From the NCBI RefSeq assembly GCF_963675585.1, contig NZ_OY776411.1:935001-999000 (forward strand): a DNA stretch of 64,000 bases, read 5' to 3'. This DNA comes from an uncultured Draconibacterium sp. Lineage in GTDB: Bacteria; Bacteroidota; Bacteroidia; Bacteroidales; Prolixibacteraceae. Position numbers and translations under genes: made by a program. Each line of letters opens with the position of its first letter. Within the stretch, counting starts at the first letter, position 1. Below the pieces are notes generated by a model. The model saw only the letters and a program-made list of their open reading frames with translations, did no database searches and was not told the origin of the DNA. Positions 35,515-44,970 of this stretch are shown here, piece after piece.

Positions 35515-37974
35515 TTATAATACTTCGTTCTGTGTACGGTCAATCACTTCTTGTTGCAAATCAGCGTTCATATCGTTAAAATAATCGCTGTAACCTGCCA
35601 TACGAACCAACAAATCTTTATAATCTTCGGGACAAGCCTGCGCTGCCAAAAGTGTTGCTGTATCAACAATATTAAACTGTACATGGTGTCCTCCCAACGA
35701 AAAATAACTACGAATGAGGTGACCCAACTTTTCAACATCCTTGTCGCGTTTTAACAAGCTCGGAACAAAACGTAAATTCAACAAAGTACCTCCCGATTTT
35801 GTGTGATCTAGTTTGCCCAGCGAGCGAATTACGTTTGTTGGTCCGTGTGTATCGCAACCATGCGAGGGGGAAGTTCCGTCGGATATCGATTTCCCTGAAA
35901 AGCGACCATTTGGCGTTGCCCCCAGCACCAGGCCGAAATAAACATGGCAGGTGGTTGAAAGCATATTTAAGTGAAAAGCTTCTCCTTTTGTATTTGGTTT
36001 ACCCTCGATGGCGGCAAGCAAATCGTCGTAAACCTGCAAGGCAATCGAATCGGCATATTCATCATCGTTTCCAAAAAACGGGGTGCGATTTAATATGCGT
36101 TGACGCAATATTTCTTCCCCTTCAAAGTTTTTCGATACAGCAGTTAACAGCACATCAATACTAAATGTACCCTCTTCGAAAACATGTTTTTTTAGTACCG
36201 AAAGACTGTCGGTTACCGTTCCCAAGCCTGTACACTGAATGTAATTTGTATTGTAACGCGGGCCTCCGTTGTAATAATCTTTTCCCTTCGAAATGCAGTC
36301 TTCAATTACAACCGAAAGGAAGGGTGCCGGAGCATATTTGGCAAACATCTGGTCTATGTAATTGCTCACTCTTATTTTTTGGTCGACTACAAAATTCAGT
36401 TGTTTTAAAAAGGCTTCGTACAACTCTTCGTAACTATTAAAGTTGCGGGGATCTCCGGTTTCAATACCAGCCACTTTCCCGGTTACCGGATCAATTCCGT
36501 TGTTTAATGTAATTTCCAAAACCTTCGGAACGTTCAAATAACCGGTTAACAAGTAGGCCTCCTTTCCAAAAGCTCCCACTTCGATACAACCACTGCAACC
36601 TCCTTCGCGGGCGTCTTGTAATGTTTTACCCTGATTAACCAATTCCTGCACATACACATCGGGATTAAAAACCGACGGATATCCATGACCCTGCCGAATC
36701 AGTTTCCCGGAAGCTTGCAGGAAATCATCGGGTGTAACTTTTGCAATGTGAACCGAGTTACCCGGTTGAAGTACATGCAATTCTTCAATTACCTCCAGCA
36801 TCATATACGAAACTTCGCTAACACCATCGCTTCCATCGGGTTTTATGCCTCCAATGTTGATGTTGGTAAAATCGTTAAAAGTTCCACTTTCGCGCGCAGT
36901 TATTCCCACTTTTGGCGGCGCCGGATGATTGTTTACCTTAATCCAAAAACAGCTGATCAACTCTTTTGCTTCTTCGCGTGTAATGGTTCCGGCGGCCAGC
37001 TCTTTTTCAAAAAACGGTGTTAAGTGCTGGTCGAAATGTCCTGGATTCATCGCATCCCAGCCATTTAATTCGGTAATTGTACCCAAATGCACAAACCAGT
37101 ACATTTGAATGGCTTCCCACATATTTCGTGGTGCATTGGCAGGCACCCAACGGCACACTTCGGCAATTTGTTTTAACTCTGCCGCACGTTTGGTATCGTT
37201 TTCTTTTGATGCCATTTCATCAGCCAGGTCAGCATGTCGTTCAGCAAAAACAATAACAGCATCGCACGAAATATCCATTGCTTTTAACTGCTCAAGTTTT
37301 GATGTGGCTTCGGTATCGTTTAAAAAGTCGAGACGAGCGATGTGATCGTTTATCTCCTTTTTATAATCGAGCATTCCTTTTTGGTAAATTTTACCGTCGA
37401 GTGCAGTGTGACCCGGTGCGCGTTGCTCCATAAATTCGGTAAAAACTCCTGCTTCGTAGGCCCTTTTCCATTCGTGCGGCACATGCCCAAAAATTCGCTC
37501 ACGCATGGTACGCCCTGTCCAGTATGGAATCACTTCGCGTTCGTATGTATCAATGTCTTCTTGTGGAATGATGTAACGCTGCTGATCGCGCGTATTTAGC
37601 ACATGAAAATCTTCTACGCTGTGGCAGGTTAATTCAGGAAAAGTAGGCACCGACTTTGGAACCGGTCCGCGTTCGGCCACAATCAGCTCATCGTTGCCAA
37701 TATAAATGGTTTTTTGTTTACATATTTCCAGAAAATTAAGTGCCCGCATTACCGGCTCCGAATATTTTCCGTAGTTTTCTTTATAAAATTTGGTCGAGAT
37801 TAACGCCCGCTCAATGGACAAGGATTCGGGAGTTTCAACGCTTAACTTTCGTAAACGCTGAATTCGTTCATTCATTCCGGGACCTATTTTCGTTTTTTGA
37901 GGGGTGTAAAAATTACCTTCAGCACCAGCCGGGCGCTCGGGTTTTCTTTTGGTTTTTATTTCAGCAAAAGACAT
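35515..37974 (-). CDS. Glycyl radical enzyme, trans-4-hydroxy-L-proline dehydratase-like
   Basis: 819 aa. The thiyl-radical cysteine lies in GGCSGCIEVGAFGKEAYLL and the glycyl radical in VRMAGYSDYF (Gly794). Phrases such as FTEFMEQRAPGHT, NQ/NHPAPPKVGIT, DFTNINIGG, IETGDPRNF, and GGARYNT-type GGPRYNTNYIQ match my memory of HypD, which dehydrates trans-4-hydroxyproline to pyrroline-5-carboxylate. A 33-residue basic N-terminal extension precedes MNERIQRL. No pyrroline-5-carboxylate reductase gene is nearby. Another dehydratase substrate is possible. Confidence 0.88.
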   Translation of the reverse strand: MSFAEIKTKRKPERPAGAEGNFYTPQKTKIGPGMNERIQRLRKLSVETPESLSIERALISTKFYKENYGKYSEPVMRALNFLEICKQKTIYIGNDELIVAERGPVPKSVPTFPELTCHSVEDFHVLNTRDQQRYIIPQEDIDTYEREVIPYWTGRTMRERIFGHVPHEWKRAYEAGVFTEFMEQRAPGHTALDGKIYQKGMLDYKKEINDHIARLDFLNDTEATSKLEQLKAMDISCDAVIVFAERHADLADEMASKENDTKRAAELKQIAEVCRWVPANAPRNMWEAIQMYWFVHLGTITELNGWDAMNPGHFDQHLTPFFEKELAAGTITREEAKELISCFWIKVNNHPAPPKVGITARESGTFNDFTNINIGGIKPDGSDGVSEVSYMMLEVIEELHVLQPGNSVHIAKVTPDDFLQASGKLIRQGHGYPSVFNPDVYVQELVNQGKTLQDAREGGCSGCIEVGAFGKEAYLLTGYLNVPKVLEITLNNGIDPVTGKVAGIETGDPRNFNSYEELYEAFLKQLNFVVDQKIRVSNYIDQMFAKYAPAPFLSVVIEDCISKGKDYYNGGPRYNTNYIQCTGLGTVTDSLSVLKKHVFEEGTFSIDVLLTAVSKNFEGEEILRQRILNRTPFFGNDDEYADSIALQVYDDLLAAIEGKPNTKGEAFHLNMLSTTCHVYFGLVLGATPNGRFSGKSISDGTSPSHGCDTHGPTNVIRSLGKLDHTKSGGTLLNLRFVPSLLKRDKDVEKLGHLIRSYFSLGGHHVQFNIVDTATLLAAQACPEDYKDLLVRMAGYSDYFNDMNADLQQEVIDRTQNEVL

Positions 37975-38475
37975 TGTACTAAAATTTAAATAAGAAAATA
38001 AGAAATATTTAAATCAGATGGGGGAAGGAGAAAACTATGCATACAAGATCCAACACTCAAAAAGGCATCGGTAGGTGACCAATAGATTCGATATGTGTTG
38101 TTGTAATGTCATTTGTTTTTTTTACAGATACGTAAAATTAGAGATATTCTTGAAATTTTGAAAACAAATTCCATTTATTGAATGAATTCGAACAAATTTA
38201 TAACAAACAGTGCAAGAGCCTGTTCTGGTTAAGCCTTTTCCCCGTTAAATTGAAATAAACGGAATATGGAAACAAACAATAATTTATAGGATCTGAGTCT
38301 TATAATATATGACATTTTTGATTGAAATAAAATTTTCAACCCACTGAATAAAAACTCATTACAAATTTTGTTTTGAACATAGTTTTGTTGATTTTAAGCT
38401 TTCGATTCCTCTTTCTCTAAACCTTTAGTTCCTTACTTTTGTTAAGAAGAAACAAAAACTAATAAGACCACTACC
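37975..38475. other. 501-bp intergenic region upstream of the glycyl radical enzyme and DUF4136 genes
   Basis: AT-rich, with no gene seen. A plus-strand TACTTTTG at 38434-38441 fits the -7 consensus for the DUF4136 gene with a leader of about 28 nt. No -33 TTG at the right spacing. The promoter of the glycyl radical enzyme, expected in the left part, was not found. Confidence 0.45.
38434..38441 (+). promoter_or_regulatory. -7 promoter element of the DUF4136 lipoprotein gene
   Basis: TACTTTTG, a full match to TAnnTTTG, 35 nt before the start codon. Confidence 0.4.
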
Positions 38476-39168
38476 ATGAAACAAATTTCAAGATTATTTT
38501 TATTTCTGATATCGGTAACGGCTTTTCTGTATTCGTGTCATCCGGAATACGATGCCACCATTGAAGAACTCGACCTTGCCATTACAAAGTACGATCAGGA
38601 GCAGGATTTTACAAAACTGCAAACGTTTTATATGCCCGATACAATCGTTTACATTTCGGATGAGGACAAAATAATATCGGCAAATGTAGATCATTCGCAC
38701 GAAGACCATATTCTTTCGGAGGTTAGACAAAACCTAATTGACAAGGGATGGACAGAAGTTATGGCTCCTGAAAACGGAGAAATTGATGCAGATGTATCCA
38801 TCCTGATTTCTGTGTTGGAAACCGATGTAAGTTTTTATTATTACTACTGGTGGGACTACTGGTCGTGGTACTCGTGGGACTGGTGGTATCCCTGGTATCC
38901 GGGTTACCCGGGCTATCCCGGATTTCCGGTTTGGCCGGGCTACCCTACCTACCCAAGTGGAGGTTACACCGTTGGAACTGTATTTATTGATATGATGAAC
39001 ATGGATGAAGTTGCAATGCCTGCAAGCGACGATGCTTCAATAAAACTTCCGATTGTCTGGACCGGAACTGTAAATGGAATTTTGGCTGGCTCCGATGCAA
39101 ATATCCAAAGCCGACTGACAAAAGAAATCACGCAGGTATTTAATCAAAGCCCGTATTTACACAAATAA
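38476..39168 (+). CDS. DUF4136 lipoprotein with Trp/Tyr/Pro-rich insert
   Basis: 230 aa. Lipobox LYSC (Cys21). DUF4136 features: an N-terminal FTKLQTFYMPD strand, HILSEVRQNLIDKGWTEV helix and DADVSILISV strand, with a C-terminal IWTG-type strand and helix (LTKEITQVFNQSP). Residues 121-165 are an extreme aromatic segment of Trp, Tyr, Pro and Gly, ending in PGYPGYPGF repeats. Function of the family is unknown. It precedes a beta-barrel gene by 15 nt, so both probably act at the outer membrane. Confidence 0.88.
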   Translation: MKQISRLFLFLISVTAFLYSCHPEYDATIEELDLAITKYDQEQDFTKLQTFYMPDTIVYISDEDKIISANVDHSHEDHILSEVRQNLIDKGWTEVMAPENGEIDADVSILISVLETDVSFYYYYWWDYWSWYSWDWWYPWYPGYPGYPGFPVWPGYPTYPSGGYTVGTVFIDMMNMDEVAMPASDDASIKLPIVWTGTVNGILAGSDANIQSRLTKEITQVFNQSPYLHK

Positions 39169-39183
39169 TAAATTCCGCAAGCA

Positions 39184-39771
39184 ATGAAAAAATATATTAT
39201 AATAGCTTTATTAACCGTATCTGCTTTTGCTTTAAAAGCACAGGAAGGGACCATGTTTTTTGTAGATTACAATGTTGCCATGCCCCTGGGCGGAACGGCA
39301 GATTTTACAAATAACATCAGTCCTCGCGGCGTCGATTTTGAAACTCAGACCTTTATAACCGAAGACCTTACCGTTGGTTTAGGAATAGGATGGAATTTAT
39401 TCAGACAAAAAATTTCGGACGAAACATTTTATTACGAAGACCTTACCATTACCGGCACACAATTTCGTTACACCAACATTGTTCCTATAACCGTAAACGT
39501 AAAAAAGTTTTTTATGAACAACGGCGATTATCTACCGTTTGTGGGCGTTGGTTTGGGAACTTCGTACAACGAAATGCGAAATGAAATAGGGGTATTTCAA
39601 TTAACCGACGACAAGTGGCTTTTTAGCGTAGCTCCTGAAATTGGCATGTTGTACGATATGAACTATAAGAGTTTTTTATCGCTTAAACTGAAATACAACT
39701 ACAGCCCAAAATCCGGCAATTTTGCCAGTATGTCGTACCTGAGTCTTGGTGTTGGAATTGGCCTGAAATAG
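39184..39771 (+). CDS. Outer-membrane beta-barrel protein
   Basis: 195 aa with a signal peptide ending ALKAQ. Amphipathic beta strands and a final aromatic-poor strand LSLGVGIGLK suggest an eight-strand barrel (OmpW/porin-like small barrels). No closer family recognised. Co-transcribed with the DUF4136 lipoprotein. Confidence 0.8.
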   Translation: MKKYIIIALLTVSAFALKAQEGTMFFVDYNVAMPLGGTADFTNNISPRGVDFETQTFITEDLTVGLGIGWNLFRQKISDETFYYEDLTITGTQFRYTNIVPITVNVKKFFMNNGDYLPFVGVGLGTSYNEMRNEIGVFQLTDDKWLFSVAPEIGMLYDMNYKSFLSLKLKYNYSPKSGNFASMSYLSLGVGIGLK

Positions 39772-39794
39772 GTAAAACAACTAAAACATTTTAG

Positions 39795-39828
39795 AAAGGT
39801 TCAATCGTTGCAGATTGGACCTTTTTAA
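39795..39828. terminator. Terminator between convergent genes
   Basis: AAAGGTTCAATC (39795-39806) and GATTGGACCTTT (39813-39824) form a stem with one G-U pair and a T run on the plus strand. It ends the barrel gene; the DUF4956 stop lies inside the right edge. Confidence 0.8.
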
Positions 39829-40517
39829 TACTCTCCCGTAGAAGTACTTTCCCATAGCGAATTATCAGAAAGTTGTACCTTTTCTACTGGTAATTCGTTG
39901 TTATTCGAATCGTTACTTTGTATAAAGTAAATCCAAACCGCCACTTCGTTTTTAGTTTTGTTTATTTTCGAGATTTCAACTTTAAGAACATCAATACCGG
40001 TATTTCTGCGAACCTCGTCCAGCAAATCTTTTGTGCTGCTTAACACCGCGTAATTTGAAGGAGAAAAAACCAAAGCCTTTTTAATTATGTGTTTTCGGGG
40101 AACATAGTTTTCCATAATGTATGCCGAAAGCAGAATAATTGAGTTGGCAACTACCAAACCAAACCAATCGGAAATATTAAAAACCACCAACGCATTAATA
40201 ATCGACATTCCAATTACCAAAAAAAGGTAAGTCATTTCTTTTAAATCGATTGATGGAGAACGATAACGAATAATGCCGAATATGGCAAACAAACCAAATG
40301 CAAAACCGATGTCCAGGCTTACCCGATCGAGAATTGAAGCAATTAAAAAGATCATTAATCCCAATAAGAAAAATGTAAACAAGTACTTCACCCTACTGTT
40401 ACGCGGATAATAAACAAAGCGAATTAAAATCAGGGTTGATACAATATTCACTGCTAAGCGCAACAGAAAATCAAACCACATGGTATCGCTAAAGTGTTGT
40501 AATTCTTCCATATTCAC
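39825..40517 (-). CDS. DUF4956 membrane protein
   Basis: 230 aa with four transmembrane segments in the first 145 residues and the DUF4956 signature GLFAIFGIIRYRSPSIDLKE, then YLFLVIGMSIINAL. A soluble C-terminal domain of about 80 residues follows. The family occurs with CotH and VTC (polyphosphate polymerase-like) genes. Here a CotH-like gene lies 5 nt upstream. Function unknown. Confidence 0.9.
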   Translation of the reverse strand: MNMEELQHFSDTMWFDFLLRLAVNIVSTLILIRFVYYPRNSRVKYLFTFFLLGLMIFLIASILDRVSLDIGFAFGLFAIFGIIRYRSPSIDLKEMTYLFLVIGMSIINALVVFNISDWFGLVVANSIILLSAYIMENYVPRKHIIKKALVFSPSNYAVLSSTKDLLDEVRRNTGIDVLKVEISKINKTKNEVAVWIYFIQSNDSNNNELPVEKVQLSDNSLWESTSTGEY

Positions 40518-40522
40518 TGCCT

Positions 40523-41605
40523 TTAAAATTCGTTGCTTCTACACTGATTTTTAAGTAATGAGACCATTCCTTTTGTACGTTTATTCTGAATAAAAAACTC
40601 GTCGACAAACTTTTCACGGCTATTTCTTTCTCTCTCACTCAAATAAGTAAAATTCGCAATAACACTCTTAATTTCAGCTTCCTTTTGATTAAACAGCTCA
40701 ATGGCATCTAAATATTCCTCATCGCTGTTTCTACAGTAGCCCAAATACTCTCTATCGCTTACGCTTTTTATCGACACCCATTCCTGTGGCTCGGCATAAT
40801 GTGTGTCCACAAATCCCGAATAATCAAAATCGTAAGGCACAGGAATTACTTTCTCATTAAAATTTGTCAGCGATTTTAGGTATTTCAAATTATGGCCTGC
40901 TTTTGCACGCCAATCCGTATTTGCAATCATGTATTCGAACAGTGCAACAACATCCATCGTAGCGTCGTCCATCTCCTCTGGTTTTATTACCGTTGGTTTA
41001 ACTTCAATTGATCCGGTGCGTTTTGCCAAAAGTTCAACAGGTTCAATTAAGAAACCATATTTGTGGTAGTTACGTCCTCTTTTTCCGGTGTCGATATAAT
41101 TAATATCGACCAAGCGTACCTTAAAGCTTTTTTCAGAAAAAACATTGTAAAGTTTATATGCAAGGTATTCGCGTAGGATATAGTTTTCGTATGCTTTTGT
41201 TGATTCGCAATGCGTTACCATTTTTATTTTTCGCATGCCTTTTAATTCCGTATTTTCAATGGGATCAGTTTTAAAATTCAAGTAAATAGGAGGGAAAAAA
41301 CAGTGCCCACGTCTGAAGTTACCACGTGCTTTTAAACGTATATTTTTTACAATTGAATCGGAATCAGACAGATGCAGAAACAACTCAGCATCAATGTATT
41401 CACCTTTGGATTTATGCTTTACAAACGAGCTTATATCGTATTTTAAAGTTACAATTAATGGTTCGTCTGTATCGAAAACACTCCCCTGATCAACCGTTTC
41501 GGTTATGGGTTCCAGTAACGAGTTCTGATCGGCAGAATCGTTTTCCTGAGCCAGTAAACCAACCGACAACAGGAAAGAAAAGAATACGAAATAAATTATT
41601 TTCAT
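40523..41605 (-). CDS. CotH-like exported protein
   Basis: About 360 aa from the ATG at 41605; the frame goes on to 41644 but the signal peptide MKIIYFVFFSFLLSVGLLAQ starts here. Core features resemble the CotH kinase-like fold: RLKARGNFRRGHC, a YILREYLAYKLYN helix, NTDWRAKAGHNLKYL and PVPYDFDYSG. CotH proteins are atypical protein kinases, first known from spore coats. Pairing with DUF4956 is a known neighbourhood. Catalytic competence was not verified. Confidence 0.75.
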   Translation of the reverse strand: MKIIYFVFFSFLLSVGLLAQENDSADQNSLLEPITETVDQGSVFDTDEPLIVTLKYDISSFVKHKSKGEYIDAELFLHLSDSDSIVKNIRLKARGNFRRGHCFFPPIYLNFKTDPIENTELKGMRKIKMVTHCESTKAYENYILREYLAYKLYNVFSEKSFKVRLVDINYIDTGKRGRNYHKYGFLIEPVELLAKRTGSIEVKPTVIKPEEMDDATMDVVALFEYMIANTDWRAKAGHNLKYLKSLTNFNEKVIPVPYDFDYSGFVDTHYAEPQEWVSIKSVSDREYLGYCRNSDEEYLDAIELFNQKEAEIKSVIANFTYLSERERNSREKFVDEFFIQNKRTKGMVSLLKNQCRSNEF

Positions 41606-41792
41606 AAAAACAGATTTTGGGAATAAAACAGCTGTTAAAATCAAGTTTGTACTTTCATTAAAACAGTCGATGTTTAGAACTTTGGTTTAAAGTATAAACA
41701 TTTTTACTGTCGTAATGTTAGATGTTTCATGTATTTATTATACTTTACATGAATAAAAATACGCCCAAAAATTAAGAACTAAAAATAAGCGG

Positions 41793-41800
41793 TACATTTG
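41793..41800 (+). promoter_or_regulatory. -7 promoter element of the lipoprotein gene at 41840
   Basis: TACATTTG matches TAnnTTTG, 40 nt before the start codon. No -33 element found. Confidence 0.4.
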
Positions 41801-41839
41801 AATGTAATACCTTCAGAAATAAAACTTAAATTGAAATAA

Positions 41840-42517
41840 ATGAAACGACTAATTATTGCCTTTTTTACAGCCAGTATACTATTAACCGGTTGTGGCCCGT
41901 CTACAAAATTAATTAATTCGTGGTCGGACAAAGAAAACACACCTCAAGAATACGAAAACATTGGTGTGACTGTCCTTTTCCCACAATCATCGAGTAGATA
42001 TATTACCGAACACAATGTGGTAGATTACCTGAAAGAAAAAGGCATAAAAGCCATGCCTACCACCGATGTTTTTCCGATGGCCAACCGTTTAGGCGAGATT
42101 ACCAAAGTAATGGACAACTCTGATGTTATTAAAGAAAAGGTGATTTCGAAAGTTGCTGAGAATAAGATTGACGCATTAATGATTATTACCCTATTTGATA
42201 AAACAAAAGAGCAACGTTGGGTAAACGACCGCGGATTTGCCATGGGTGGAACGGGATATTACGGAACACCATACGGAATGGGTGGTGCATACTACGATTA
42301 CTATTATTACTCCATGGGAACAATAATGGATCGAGGATATTACACCGACGATATCACTTATTTTGTTGAGTGTAACTTATACGATGTAGCGACTGAAAAA
42401 TTAATTTGGAGAGCCCAGACCAAAACGCTCAATCCTGCTTCAATTGAAGAAGAGTCGAAAGCCCTGGCTTACATAGTTGTTAAACAACTTTTAGGTAAAA
42501 AAGTGATTACGAAATAA
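41840..42517 (+). CDS. Lipoprotein related to the 46568-48571 family
   Basis: 225 aa. Lipobox LLTGC (Cys18). It shares the layout of the three lipoproteins at 46568-48571: an N-terminal SWSDKE.. strand, ALMIITLFD strand, a Tyr/Gly-rich insert (GTGYYGTPYGMGGAYYDYYY), a FVECNLYDVATEKLIWRAQT strand pair and a C-terminal helix. Probably DUF4136-like in fold. Function unknown. Confidence 0.82.
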   Translation: MKRLIIAFFTASILLTGCGPSTKLINSWSDKENTPQEYENIGVTVLFPQSSSRYITEHNVVDYLKEKGIKAMPTTDVFPMANRLGEITKVMDNSDVIKEKVISKVAENKIDALMIITLFDKTKEQRWVNDRGFAMGGTGYYGTPYGMGGAYYDYYYYSMGTIMDRGYYTDDITYFVECNLYDVATEKLIWRAQTKTLNPASIEEESKALAYIVVKQLLGKKVITK

Positions 42518-42603
42518 AAGTCACGTTATCATTTCCAATATCAAAATATAGGTACATCATTCCATATATCAGCTAACGGATTTGGAATTTTTGCTAGTGA
42601 AAA

Positions 42604-42640
42604 AGATGCTGAAATAAATTCAGCATGACGACCAGAAGGA
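42604..42640. repeat. Fragment of a dispersed intergenic repeat with hairpin
   Basis: GATGCTGAA and TTCAGCATGACG form a short hairpin and recall the '...CTGAAATAAATTCAG...' repeats found between genes in Bacteroidota. Not a terminator. Confidence 0.35.
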
Positions 42641-42666
42641 GCGCAGTTAGCATAACTCTGGCTTAC

Positions 42667-42704
42667 AAAAAGAGCGGATAAAAATTAATTTATCCGCTCT
42701 TTTT
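42667..42704. terminator. Bidirectional terminator
   Basis: A perfect 16-bp inverted repeat (42667-42682 with 42689-42704) with A and T runs on its two sides, between the convergent genes ending at 42517 and 42717. Confidence 0.95.
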
Positions 42705-42716
42705 ATGCTTGAATAT

Positions 42717-44915
42717 CTATCTTCTGCCACGTGTTGCAGCTCCGGTACTTCGCTGCGGAGTTGCACGCGAGGGAGTTGCACGCGAGGGAGTTGGTCTGTT
42801 CTGCTGGTAGTTTTGATAATTCTGTGTTCCTCTGTTTCTATTCTGATAATCGCGCTGCAATTGATTGCTGGGCGTTGTTGGACGAGTAGAAGGCTGAGTA
42901 CTTGGTCGTTGAACCGGCTGGGCAGGCCTTGTACTTGGCTGCGTTGGCCGGGTTGCAGGTTGCGTGGGTCTTGTACCTGGCTGCGAAGGACGGGTAGAAG
43001 GCTGAGTTGAAGGACGGGTTGCCGGTCGTTTATTTTGCTGATTAAAATTACCGTTGTTGTCGCGCTGATAAATGTTTCCATTCCGATCGGTGTACACATT
43101 ATTTGCCCTGTTTGATGGGCGCGCTGATTTATTCGGCATATTCGAACCACGATCTCTTGTGGTTGGTCTCACTCCGGTAGAACGCCTGCTGTACACATTT
43201 CGCGAATCATATCTTCCTTTGGCATAACCGGCCCGGTAGCCATTGTGATAGCCACGATGGTAGCCGTGTCCGTAGCCATAACGGTAACCATGTCGATAAC
43301 CACATGGTCCCCAATATCCGGGATGCGAATGGTAACCGAAAGTAAACCAGCCATAGCTAAAACCTGCCGAAAATCCCCACCCTGTATATGGATTGTAATG
43401 TACTCCAAATCCATACGTTACCGGCCGGGGATAATAATACATTCCGTACCAGGGACGATAGTAATAGCCGGTACCATACACTACAACTCCACCATAATAA
43501 TACGAATGATAATAGCCGGGAGTGTATCCAACGTAAACCACTTCAGGGGTAGAGTCGTATATATAAACATACTTTACATTGTAAACCGGAGCACTTGGCG
43601 GTATTTCATCTACTTCTTCAGGGCGTTTATCCGAAACAATCCACGGACCATCGGGTTTCGACGATTCAAACCAAATCCCTTCATCAACACAGTAATATAT
43701 TTTATCAACCTTTATAACCGTGCTTTCGGTATTGGTTGCATACAACACTGTGGTTCCTTCCATTTTTTCAAACTCGGGCTTGCCATCGTATGTTACTTTT
43801 GTGGTGGCTGTTTTTCGGTCGACAACTGCAGTTTGCGGCATTTGTTGCTCGTAGGCAGCTTCTTTTGCTTCTTCAGTGCCGGGCACACTTACTTTAACCG
43901 ACGCAATAGTTGCATCAGAAGGAATGGCGGCAAAATCTTTTGGAAGATCTGCCGGTTCGATAAACTCCCAGCCTCCATCTTTCATGGTTTTTGAACTGTA
44001 CCAACGACCATTAATCAAAACAAAGTGGTGTTGCGAAGTAATGTCTAAAAGAATATCATTTTCAGAATTCTTCACATACAAAAGAGAGGTGCTGCCAATG
44101 GGTTCATACTCCATTTTTCCATCCGTAGTAATAATCTCTGAAGGTTTTGTGGTTACAATTAAATCCGGAATTTCTGTTGTTTCCCCTTCAGGTTCTTCCT
44201 CCGAGTTGTCCAACATTTTGTTGGCTGCTTTTTCCACATCTCCGGGAACTGCTTTGGTAACTTTCCATTCTTTTGAAACAAGTGTATTCGACTCGTACCA
44301 ATATTTTCCTCCCTTAATGTAATAGGTATTCTTTTTCTTCAGAATCAAAAACGGAGTATTTACAACCGATTCCAAATTGCTTTTTTCAACTTCCTTTAAT
44401 ATTGGATCGCCATCAATAATTACCAAAACAGTTGGTTTCATTCTGAAATAAATCTCCGGCGGATCGTTTTTAATCTGATCATTTAGCATTTGCAGGTTTT
44501 CCACATCCTCTAAATCAGCCAAAATCCGATCCAGCGACATTTCCAAATCCATTGATTCCAAATCAGAAATAATAATCTCCTTCAATTTTTCAATTTTGGA
44601 ATCATCGTCAACATCCGGAAATTTAATCTCAGGAATTTCAACAGCTTCCAAAACTACAATTCGTGTATCGAAATCGGTAGCCACTCTTGCATTAAACCAA
44701 AGCGCACCAAATATTATTTCATCGCCTTTTTTAACCGATAAAGCCATCCGTCCGCTTAATATATTTTTATCGAGGCTTTCGAGCTGTGCCTGATAAAGCG
44801 TAATGGTATATTCGTTTTCGATTATTTCGCGCGGCCACGATAATTCAGGATCATTTTGTTGCGCAAACACCAAAGTATTTGCCAGGATTAAAACTACTAC
44901 TACAATAATTCTCAT
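42717..44915 (-). CDS. Large exported protein with Tyr/Gly-rich and Arg/Pro/Thr-rich C-terminal regions
   Basis: 732 aa with a signal peptide (ending VFAQQ). The first 450 residues are folded alpha/beta sequence with three repeated segments: KYWYESNTLVSKEW, RWYSSKTMKDGGWEF and GIWFESSKPDGPW, each after a Tyr-Y-I/V strand. A Tyr/Gly/His-rich region (about 460-580) follows, then a basic Arg/Pro/Thr/Gln-rich tail with repeated RPTQP and RPSTQP units, ending ATRGRR. Such proteins are sometimes called carbohydrate-binding family V/XII. The tail is probably disordered. Preceded by a barrel gene 55 nt upstream. Confidence 0.82.
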   Translation of the reverse strand: MRIIVVVVLILANTLVFAQQNDPELSWPREIIENEYTITLYQAQLESLDKNILSGRMALSVKKGDEIIFGALWFNARVATDFDTRIVVLEAVEIPEIKFPDVDDDSKIEKLKEIIISDLESMDLEMSLDRILADLEDVENLQMLNDQIKNDPPEIYFRMKPTVLVIIDGDPILKEVEKSNLESVVNTPFLILKKKNTYYIKGGKYWYESNTLVSKEWKVTKAVPGDVEKAANKMLDNSEEEPEGETTEIPDLIVTTKPSEIITTDGKMEYEPIGSTSLLYVKNSENDILLDITSQHHFVLINGRWYSSKTMKDGGWEFIEPADLPKDFAAIPSDATIASVKVSVPGTEEAKEAAYEQQMPQTAVVDRKTATTKVTYDGKPEFEKMEGTTVLYATNTESTVIKVDKIYYCVDEGIWFESSKPDGPWIVSDKRPEEVDEIPPSAPVYNVKYVYIYDSTPEVVYVGYTPGYYHSYYYGGVVVYGTGYYYRPWYGMYYYPRPVTYGFGVHYNPYTGWGFSAGFSYGWFTFGYHSHPGYWGPCGYRHGYRYGYGHGYHRGYHNGYRAGYAKGRYDSRNVYSRRSTGVRPTTRDRGSNMPNKSARPSNRANNVYTDRNGNIYQRDNNGNFNQQNKRPATRPSTQPSTRPSQPGTRPTQPATRPTQPSTRPAQPVQRPSTQPSTRPTTPSNQLQRDYQNRNRGTQNYQNYQQNRPTPSRATPSRATPQRSTGAATRGRR

Positions 44916-44970
44916 AATGTGTATTTTTTAATGTTTTAGGTTAAAAACAAAAGATGTGCCGTTTGTACCG

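Noticed and set aside
43245-43994. 249-residue plus-strand frame inside the 732-aa gene
   Set aside because: Antisense of a repeat-rich coding region; its Ile/Val-rich composition follows from that.
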